From positions 1 to 6,441 of the forward strand of contig URTS01000103.1 of the NCBI GenBank assembly GCA_900550685.1: a stretch of 6,441 nucleotides of DNA, written 5' to 3'. Under the pieces are notes generated by a model that saw nothing but the letters and a program-made list of their open reading frames with translations, made no database searches and was not told the DNA's origin. The stretch comes from an uncultured Oscillibacter sp. GTDB taxonomy: Bacteria; Bacillota; Clostridia; Oscillospirales; Oscillospiraceae. Of this stretch, positions 1 to 6,441 are shown one piece after another. Each line of letters opens with the position of its first letter. The stretch's first letter is position 1. Both the position numbers and the translations under genes were made by a program.

Positions 1-569
1 GCGGCGGGGCCGAGGGCGGCGCTGGAAAAGCCGCCGCAGCGGGCGGCGCGGACGCCTGCGGCGGCGTCCTCCACCACCAGCGCTTCCGCCGGGGAGACGC
101 CCAGCGCCTGCGCGGCCTTTAAAAACACCTCCGGGTCCGGCTTGGACCGGGCGATCTGCGTCCCGTCCACCACGGCGTGGAAATACGGCGTCAGGCCGGT
201 GCGCTCCAGAATGAAGCGGGCATTTTTGCTGGAGCTGGCCACCGCCAGCAAAAGCCCACGCTCCCGCAGGGCCTTGAGCGTGACTGTTGTATCCGGGGCG
301 ACGTCCGCCGGGGTCATTTCGGCGATGAGGGCGCGGTAGCGCTCGTTCTTCTCCGCGGCGAGGGCTTCCTTCTCCGCCGGGGTGAAGCTGCGGCCGCAGC
401 CCTCCAGCACGATGTCCAGCGCCTCCATCCGGGAGACGCCACGCAGCCGCGCCGCGGCGCGCCCGTCAAAGGGGATGCCGAGACGGCCCGCCAGCGCACG
501 CCACGCCTTGTCGTGGGCCTGATCCGTGCGGACCAGCACGCCGTCCAGATCAAAGATCACTGCGCGCAT
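1..569 (-). CDS. pgmB: beta-phosphoglucomutase, HAD superfamily (partial, C-terminus beyond the left edge)
   Basis: This cytosolic enzyme interconverts beta-D-glucose 1-phosphate and glucose 6-phosphate through a beta-glucose 1,6-bisphosphate intermediate. It feeds the product of inverting disaccharide phosphorylases (maltose, trehalose, kojibiose types) into glycolysis. I translated 189 residues from the ATG at 569; family members are about 215-220 aa, so roughly 30 are missing. Seen motifs: the nucleophile/acid-base pair D7 and D9 in FDLDG; T15-D16, H19 and W23 of the cap hinge; the substrate loop LRGVSR at 42-47, where most members have LKGVSR; KNERY near 74-78; motif II ASSSKN at 111-116; motif III K143 in SKPDPEVF; and the Mg-binding pair E167-D168. 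The combination of the GVSR loop and SSSKN marks beta-PGM rather than a generic phosphatase. The start codon lies inside the upstream HAD gene (13-nt overlap) and is preceded by GGAGG, which suggests translational coupling. I am confident of the family; the exact substrate is inferred. Confidence 0.88.
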   Translation of the reverse strand, partial: MRAVIFDLDGVLVRTDQAHDKAWRALAGRLGIPFDGRAAARLRGVSRMEALDIVLEGCGRSFTPAEKEALAAEKNERYRALIAEMTPADVAPDTTVTLKALRERGLLLAVASSSKNARFILERTGLTPYFHAVVDGTQIARSKPDPEVFLKAAQALGVSPAEALVVEDAAAGVRAARCGGFSSAALGPA

Positions 570-1381
570 GAGAGGATCGCCTCCAATTCGTCGCACACGT
601 CCCGGCAGGATTGGGGCGCTTCCCGGACCGCGGCGGCGCGGGAGTCCGCCAGCGTCCGGCGCAGCGCACCGTCCGCCTGCTCCATGAGATAGCACCGGCC
701 CGCCATGTCCAGCATGGCCTGATCGTTCCAGTTGTCGCCGAAGGCCGCCGTCTCCTCCGGCGAAACGCCCAGTGCGCCGCACATCTCCGCAAGGCCGGTG
801 CCCTTGGTGGCGATGGAGAAGTCCAGCCACACAAGGCCCGCCACCGCCATGTGGAACGGCTCGCCCCAGCGGGGGGCGAGGAGCGCGGCGGGGCCGTCCA
901 TCCCGTTGGGACAGTAGGCCGCGATCTTCACGATCTCCTCCGGCACGTCCTCGGGCCGGTCCACCATGGTCACGAGATTCCCGTGGTTCACGGCCATCTC
1001 GTGGACCAGCTCCGGGCCGCAGCCGCACAGATAGTTGAGGTTCTGCCCCTCGATGATGACGTCGCAGCCGGGAATGTCCATGATGGCGCGGGACAGGGCC
1101 AGCGCCTCCTGACGGGGCAGGAGCGTCTTGCTCAGGAGGGGCGCGCCCTCCTCCGTTCCGGGGCCGTACAGCACGGCGCCGTTTTCACACAGAAAGCACA
1201 TCTCGTCCGCCACGGGGGCGAACAGCGTGCGCATGGAGTGGTACTGCCGGCCGGAGGCGGGACAGAACAGGATATTCCGCTCCCGCAGGCGGCGGATCAG
1301 GGGAAACAGCCGCTGGGGCATGACGGTCTCGTCATAGGGCAGCAGCGTGCCGTCGATATCGGATGCAATGAGACGGATCAT
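557..1381 (-). CDS. Cof-type HAD hydrolase (HAD-IIB), probable sugar-phosphate phosphatase
   Basis: This is a 274-aa cytosolic phosphatase of the Cof/YbiV class (HAD with a C2 cap). Members usually dephosphorylate sugar phosphates or related small phosphoesters, often promiscuously. All four HAD motifs are present: motif I SDIDGTLL with nucleophile D8 and acid/base D10; motif II PASGR with S43; motif III K193 in ATKGTGL; motif IV GDNWNDQAML with D216 and D220. The cap domain lies roughly between residues 85 and 185. Length is normal for the family (about 260-290 aa). The ATG at 1381 has an AAGGAG site 6 nt upstream. The gene follows the ABC ATPase gene after a 99-bp gap that holds a hairpin terminator, and its last codons overlap the start of pgmB. 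It is presumably co-transcribed with pgmB. The natural substrate is not predictable; a role in sugar-phosphate clean-up or detoxification next to the transporter is inference. Confidence 0.88.
   Translation of the reverse strand: MIRLIASDIDGTLLPYDETVMPQRLFPLIRRLRERNILFCPASGRQYHSMRTLFAPVADEMCFLCENGAVLYGPGTEEGAPLLSKTLLPRQEALALSRAIMDIPGCDVIIEGQNLNYLCGCGPELVHEMAVNHGNLVTMVDRPEDVPEEIVKIAAYCPNGMDGPAALLAPRWGEPFHMAVAGLVWLDFSIATKGTGLAEMCGALGVSPEETAAFGDNWNDQAMLDMAGRCYLMEQADGALRRTLADSRAAAVREAPQSCRDVCDELEAILSCAQ
580..584 (-). promoter_or_regulatory. ribosome binding site of pgmB, inside the upstream HAD gene
   Basis: GGAGG on the minus strand, 10 nt before the ATG at 569. It lies within the last codons of the Cof-like gene and supports the overlapping start for pgmB. 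Confidence 0.65.
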
Positions 1382-1387
1382 AAAACG

Positions 1388-1395
1388 CTCCTTTT
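1388..1395 (-). promoter_or_regulatory. ribosome binding site of the Cof-type HAD gene
   Basis: AAAAGGAG on the minus strand, 6 nt before the ATG at 1381. It fixes the start. Only about 24 nt separate it from the terminator stem upstream, so there is no room for a separate promoter between hairpin and RBS. Confidence 0.75.
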
Positions 1396-1419
1396 GGGGA
1401 CCAGGATGGAAAACGGAGA

Positions 1420-1446
1420 AAAGAGGCCCCGGCAGGGGGCCTCTTT
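1420..1446 (-). terminator. intrinsic terminator after the ABC ATPase gene
   Basis: A perfect 11-bp inverted repeat (1420-1430 against 1436-1446) with a 5-nt loop and a GC-rich upper stem. Read on the minus strand the stem ends in a short T run (TTTTCTCCGTTTT), interrupted by CTCCG. It sits 34 nt after the ATPase stop and 39 nt before the HAD start codon, so it probably ends most transcripts of the transporter operon. The interrupted T run may allow readthrough into the HAD pair. Confidence 0.75.
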
Positions 1447-1480
1447 CCCGACAGCGCCCGGCCGAGGGACCGGGGCGGAT

Positions 1481-3127
<1,647 letters not shown>

Positions 3128-3130
3128 GAT

Positions 3131-4960
3131 TTAACCTCCTATTCCCTTATCAAGGCTTGCGCCGGTGACCTTGTTGACGAGGGTGTTGCAAATCAGAATG
3201 GTGACGATCAGGATCAGGTTGATGCCGCTGGAGAAGGCGTACAGACCCATTTCGTCGAAATAGTCCAGCGTGGTGGAGAGGATGAAGCCCTGAACGCACA
3301 GCAGCATGAACAGGCTCAGCTCGCGCAGGCAGGTCATGAACGGCAGCAGATAGCCGCTGATGATGGAGGACTTTTGAATGGGGATGATGATGCGGGTCAT
3401 CCGCTTGCTCCACGGAATGTCCTGAATGATGGCGGCCTCTTCGATCTCGCCGGAGAGCTGGAGCATGGAGTTCAGGCTGGCCCGGCTGGCGAAGGGGATA
3501 TATTTAATGGTGCCGACGATGATGAGCAGCGTGTACGTATTGAAGAGGTTAACGTACTGATTGGAAAAGAGAACGAAGAACGCCACGCCCACGGCGATGG
3601 AGGGCATCAGATACGGCAGGAAGGCCACCGCGTTGACGTAGTTCGCCCATCGGCTCCGCCTCGTCTTGGATACGGCGTAGCCGATCATGGTGCCGATGGT
3701 GCCGGCCAGCAGGGAGCAGCACACGGACACCAGGATCGTTCCGCGGAAGGCGTGCCAGATGGTCTCGTTGTGCAGGATGCCCTTCTGGCCGTACATTCCG
3801 TTTTCCGTGATGTTCTCGTCCGTCGTCCACCATTTGACGGTCAGGTTGTCGGCGTCTCCGGTGTATAGGAAGCTGTAATCGCCCGGGTTGGGCAGGAACG
3901 TTTCAAATGCAAAGGAGACGATGGGGAAGATGCTGGTGAAAAAGGTGATGACGATCAGCACGGCGGCGATGATGTGCTTGCCCGCCCGGCCCAGATTGAT
4001 CTTGGAGGTCTGGCCGGACTTGCCGGTGACGGTGGTGTAGTTCTTCCGGCTGCGCAGGCTCATCTGATTCAGGAACATGATGGCCACGCCGAAGATCATC
4101 ATGATGATGGCGAGGATACTGGCCTCGCCGGTGTACTTGGAGTTCAAAGAGACGTACTTGGTGGCGAGGGTGGTCAGGCCCAGATAGTGGGGCACGGGAT
4201 AAGAGCCCATGGAGCTGCCGAACACCAGCAGGATGGTGGAGAGGATGGCGGGCTTGACCATGGGCAGCGTGATCTTGAACATGGTCTTCCACTTGGGCGT
4301 GTCCAGGATCGTGGCGGCCTCCTCAAGGTTGGCGTCCATGTTGCGGAAGATTCCACCGATAAGGATGTAGGCAAAGGGAGCGTAGTGCAGGCCCAGCACC
4401 ACAAGGCTGGGGAACAGGCCCTTGCACCACCACATCGGCATCTGCACGCCCAGCGTGGCGGCCAGCAGGCCGTTGGACGTGCCGGTGACGGCGTTGGAGT
4501 TGAACAGGTTCTGCCACACCACGGCCAGCGTCCACTGGGGCATGATGTAGGGGAAGATGAAGATGGAGCTGAGGTATTTGCGGCAGGACAGGTTCGTGCG
4601 CGTAATGAGGAAGGCGAACAGCCCGCCGAACACGATGGCCACCACGCAGGTGCCCACCGCCAGCAGCACCGTGTTGATGAGCGGCATCCACAGGTTGCTC
4701 ATGGCAAGGCGGCTGGTGAAAAGGTCGATATAGTTGACGAGGGTATAGCCGCTGGCCTGACCCGTCAGGTGGGCGTCGATGGTGCCCGCGTGGATCTTGA
4801 AGGTATCCTGCACGATGGCGACGATGGGGGCGACGGTGGTCACCGTCAGCACGATGCCCATAATGAGCAGGATGACATTATGGGGCTTTGAGAAGTAGGT
4901 TTTGATCCTGTTGAGCCGGATCGTGGACCTGCCGGTGCTCACAGTAGACGACTGGTTCAT
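3131..4960 (-). CDS. fused two-domain ABC importer permease (FbpB/AfuB/ThiP-like architecture)
   Basis: This 609-aa integral membrane protein forms the translocation channel; two BPD_transp_1-type halves are fused in one chain. Hydrophobic segments in half 1 lie near residues 28-50, 94-119, 130-150, 184-205, 238-256 and 281-298. Half 2 begins with segments near 329-351 and 405-430, followed by further ones around 442-466, 475-492, 533-560 and 575-595. Each half carries the cytoplasmic EAA coupling loop that docks on the ATPase: residues 213-237 (EEAATILD...ITLP) and 507-531 (EEAAIIQD...IIIP). In both, Asp stands where the consensus has Gly. A hydrophilic, probably external loop of about 50 residues (353-404, WW- and Asn-rich) lies in half 2. 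The start at 4960 has AAAGGA 10 nt upstream. The ATPase gene follows after 3 nt, and the binding-protein gene precedes it. Fused permeases are typical of Fe(III), thiamine and hexose-phosphate importers; the substrate here is not determined. Confidence 0.92.
   Translation of the reverse strand: MNQSSTVSTGRSTIRLNRIKTYFSKPHNVILLIMGIVLTVTTVAPIVAIVQDTFKIHAGTIDAHLTGQASGYTLVNYIDLFTSRLAMSNLWMPLINTVLLAVGTCVVAIVFGGLFAFLITRTNLSCRKYLSSIFIFPYIMPQWTLAVVWQNLFNSNAVTGTSNGLLAATLGVQMPMWWCKGLFPSLVVLGLHYAPFAYILIGGIFRNMDANLEEAATILDTPKWKTMFKITLPMVKPAILSTILLVFGSSMGSYPVPHYLGLTTLATKYVSLNSKYTGEASILAIIMMIFGVAIMFLNQMSLRSRKNYTTVTGKSGQTSKINLGRAGKHIIAAVLIVITFFTSIFPIVSFAFETFLPNPGDYSFLYTGDADNLTVKWWTTDENITENGMYGQKGILHNETIWHAFRGTILVSVCCSLLAGTIGTMIGYAVSKTRRSRWANYVNAVAFLPYLMPSIAVGVAFFVLFSNQYVNLFNTYTLLIIVGTIKYIPFASRASLNSMLQLSGEIEEAAIIQDIPWSKRMTRIIIPIQKSSIISGYLLPFMTCLRELSLFMLLCVQGFILSTTLDYFDEMGLYAFSSGINLILIVTILICNTLVNKVTGASLDKGIGG
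3135..3140 (-). promoter_or_regulatory. ribosome binding site of the ATPase gene, inside the permease 3' end
   Basis: AGGAGG formed by the last two glycine codons of the permease (GGA GGT), immediately before its TAA stop and 7 nt before the ATPase ATG. A ribosome finishing the permease sits on this site, which favours matched production of the two partners. Confidence 0.85.
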
Positions 4961-4970
4961 AGATGACCAT

Positions 4971-4976
4971 TCCTTT
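4971..4976 (-). promoter_or_regulatory. ribosome binding site of the permease gene
   Basis: AAAGGA on the minus strand, 10 nt before the ATG at 4960. An out-of-frame ATG lies directly after it, too close to be used. The site is weaker than the AGGAGG of the ATPase gene. Confidence 0.55.
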
Positions 4977-5048
4977 CCCAGACTTGTGCGGGCCGCGGCA
5001 GGACCGCTCCCACAGGACCGCCAGCGGCGGTGTGCGAACCAAAAAACG

Positions 5049-5068
5049 CTGGATTTTTCTGGATTTTT
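5049..5068. repeat. tandem 10-bp repeat (two copies)
   Basis: The plus strand reads ctggattttt twice, back to back, at 5049-5058 and 5059-5068. On the minus strand this gives AAAAATCCAG twice, just downstream of the terminator tail. The two copies are identical. It could be a protein-binding site or simply local slippage. Confidence 0.8.
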
Positions 5069-5073
5069 GGAGA

Positions 5074-5119
5074 AAAAGCGCCCCTGACGGTCATGAAAGC
5101 ACCCGTCAGGGGCGTTTTT
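5074..5119 (-). terminator. strong intrinsic terminator or attenuator after the binding-protein gene
   Basis: A perfect 12-bp GC-rich stem (5079-5090 against 5103-5114) with a 12-nt loop. The stem is flanked by an A run on one side and a T run on the other, which extend the pairing to 5074-5119. On the minus strand it ends in C followed by TTTTT, 36 nt after the binding-protein stop. It is symmetric enough to work in both directions, but no plus-strand gene needs it. Between a binding-protein gene and its permease, such a hairpin typically lowers downstream expression and protects the upstream mRNA 3' end, giving an excess of binding protein. Confidence 0.88.
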
Positions 5120-5149
5120 ACGCGTGAGTCAGCGTACCGCGCCGGACGA

Positions 5150-6441
5150 TCAGCCCGCGCTGTACTTGGTCAGCAGCTCGATCCAGCTGCCCACGGTGAA
5201 GGCCACGGAGCTGCAGTACTCGGGATCCTCGAGCACCAGCTTGCCCTGATTGGTCCACCACTCATAGCCGTGGTCGTCCTTGGCGGGGAAGGTGTCCACG
5301 CCATCCACGTAGCCGCCCTTCTGGTGGCCGTAGGTCGCCTCGATGGCCTCAGCGACGGTGGGGTTGGAGGAGTAGCCGCCCATGTCCTTGCCCCAGGCGG
5401 AGAAGCCGTCCTCGGTGCAGGTCATGTAAGCGATGAAGGCGCAGGCGGTCCAGGGCAGGGGAGAGTTGTCGGTGACGAACAGATAGTGGCAGTAGCCGAA
5501 GCCGCCGATGCCGGTGTAGCCGTCCTGATAAGCGGCCACGTTCACGTTGTTCACGGAGACGGTGGCGGACTCCTCAACGGAGCGGAGCTTGGAGTACACC
5601 AGCAGGCCGAACTGATCCGTGGCGGACTTGTCGACCAGCGTGTTGCAGATGGGGCCGTCATCTGTCTGGGCGTTGTAGCTCTCGACCCACAGCTTGATCC
5701 ACGCCAGAGCGTACTTGCCGTTCTCACCAAGGCCCAGATCGCTGGCCTCGGAAGCCATGGCGTCGATGGTGGGCTGGAAGTAGGCCTGCTCGTCGGCGGA
5801 CAGCGCGTCAAACGCCTCCTTCAGCCAGCCGGCGTAAGTATCCTCCGTGAGCATGTACAGGAAGTTCTTGCCGACGATCTCGGAGTCGATGTCCATGTAC
5901 AGGCCGTGCTCGCCCTCGGCCACGAAGTCCCAGCAGTTGTCATAGGTCTTGGAGCCGGTGTTGTTGTACATAAAGACCTTGTTCAGGGTCTGCAGGGGCA
6001 GGAAGCCGGTGTACGCGTCGGCGGTGGTGCCGTTGGCGTCGGCCCAGTCCTTGGGGATGAAGGTATCCAGCACGCCGGGCTGGACCATCTTGCTCTCGAT
6101 CTGGTTGCCGTCCTGGATCAGGGTCATGGCATAGGTGCCGGTGGGCTTGAGCGCGTCGGCGGTGAGCTGATCGAAGATCTTGTTGTTCTTGGGCTGCTGC
6201 CAGTCGTACTCCATGTTATAGCTGGGGTCGATGGACTGCAGATACTCGATGAACAGAGGCAGAGCGGTCTTGCCGCGGCTGGAGTTGCCCACGCCGTAGA
6301 ACGTGGCGCCGTTGGATTCCTCGATGGCCTTCTTGGCCAGCTCCTCCAGCGTCATGCCCTCGGCCTCGGCGATGATCTTCTGGGTGGCGGTCAGCTCGGC
6401 GGCAGGCTCGGCCGGAGCGGCGGAGCCGGAGCCGGAAGCGG
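5150..6441 (-). CDS. extracellular solute-binding protein of an ABC importer, probable lipoprotein (partial, N-terminus beyond the right edge)
   Basis: This protein captures the substrate outside the membrane and hands it to the adjacent permease. 429 residues are visible. The frame stays open through the right edge: upstream of the first in-frame ATG (6355) it reads ASGSGSAAPAEPAAEL and more. This low-complexity Ala/Gly/Ser/Pro/Glu linker is typical of the region just after a lipobox cysteine, so the ATG at 6355 is internal and the signal peptide lies outside the window. The body resembles the type II periplasmic-binding fold of the Fe(III)/spermidine/sugar-phosphate group: an early TFYGVGNSSRG segment, a hinge-like stretch around GGFGYCHYLFVTDNSPLPW, then the C-terminal AFIAYMTCTEDGFSAWGKD helix followed by GGYSSNP, which is common near the end of this fold. 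It has six cysteines and many Trp/Tyr residues. No ligand residues can be assigned with certainty. The gene is followed by a terminator hairpin and then the permease. Confidence 0.85.
   Translation of the reverse strand, partial: ASGSGSAAPAEPAAELTATQKIIAEAEGMTLEELAKKAIEESNGATFYGVGNSSRGKTALPLFIEYLQSIDPSYNMEYDWQQPKNNKIFDQLTADALKPTGTYAMTLIQDGNQIESKMVQPGVLDTFIPKDWADANGTTADAYTGFLPLQTLNKVFMYNNTGSKTYDNCWDFVAEGEHGLYMDIDSEIVGKNFLYMLTEDTYAGWLKEAFDALSADEQAYFQPTIDAMASEASDLGLGENGKYALAWIKLWVESYNAQTDDGPICNTLVDKSATDQFGLLVYSKLRSVEESATVSVNNVNVAAYQDGYTGIGGFGYCHYLFVTDNSPLPWTACAFIAYMTCTEDGFSAWGKDMGGYSSNPTVAEAIEATYGHQKGGYVDGVDTFPAKDDHGYEWWTNQGKLVLEDPEYCSSVAFTVGSWIELLTKYSAG

Larger units (their letters stand above)
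4961..5149 (-). other. intergenic region between the binding-protein and permease genes
   Basis: This 189-bp gap holds, in transcription order, the terminator hairpin (5074-5119), a 10-bp tandem repeat (5049-5068), a small inverted repeat ACCGCC-GCT-GGCGGT (5017-5031), a direct repeat of an 8-mer (plus-strand caggaccg at 4999-5006 and 5013-5020) and the permease RBS. I see no convincing -35/-10 promoter on the minus strand, so the permease and ATPase genes probably depend on readthrough from the binding-protein gene. Confidence 0.6.

Noticed and set aside
3974..4891. 305-codon open frame on the plus strand
   Set aside because: Antisense to the permease; low-complexity His/Gly/Asp-rich translation, no family motif.
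4968..4970. Alternative start ATG just upstream of the permease start
   Set aside because: It is out of frame with the permease and directly abuts the Shine-Dalgarno site, too close for initiation.
4902..5087. Small plus-strand frame covering the permease start and the intergenic region
   Set aside because: It overlaps the permease start and RBS on the other strand, reads through the repeats, and its product shows nothing recognisable.
6353..6355. ATG as the start of the binding-protein gene
   Set aside because: The frame is open through the right edge, and the upstream residues form a typical lipoprotein linker. No signal peptide follows this ATG, so it is internal.

Overview
The window looks like a piece of chromosome from a GC-rich, anaerobic, gut-type Firmicute. 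Oscillospiraceae/Ruminococcaceae-like Clostridia are my best guess. This rests on strong AGGAGG-type ribosome binding sites, a lipoprotein-style binding protein and GC-rich codon use; no marker gene is present to confirm it. All five genes read on the minus strand, so the biological order runs from the right edge of the window to the left. The large open frames on the plus strand are GC-driven shadows of these genes.

Right part (6441 to 3131 and on to 1481): a complete-looking ABC importer. First comes an extracellular solute-binding protein whose N-terminus lies beyond the right edge. A strong hairpin terminator follows inside a 189-bp gap, then a fused two-domain permease (609 aa). Three bases after the permease comes an ATPase (548 aa) whose Shine-Dalgarno site touches the permease stop codon. 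The permease fusion is the architecture of Fe(III)/hexose-phosphate/thiamine-type importers (FbpB/AfuB/ThiP-like), not of classical sugar importers with two separate permeases. The ATPase, in contrast, has a MalK/UgpC-like core, with about 125 extra residues between the Q-loop and the signature motif and a second charged insertion in its C-terminal regulatory domain. The coupling (EAA) loops of the permease also deviate from consensus, with Asp replacing the conserved Gly in both halves. These two oddities lie on the two sides of the same protein-protein interface.

Left part (1480 to 1): a second strong hairpin sits after the ATPase gene. Two overlapping HAD-superfamily genes follow: a Cof-type sugar-phosphatase-like protein, and a beta-phosphoglucomutase (pgmB) that is cut by the left edge. 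pgmB usually works with inverting disaccharide phosphorylases (GH65) that release beta-glucose 1-phosphate, so such a gene could be expected just outside the window.

Working together, the transporter would bring in an organic solute and the HAD enzymes would process its phosphorylated products. The transported substrate cannot be read from the sequence. A sugar or sugar phosphate fits the neighbours; Fe(III) or another small anion fits the permease architecture. No RNA gene, mobile element, CRISPR array or insertion sequence was found.
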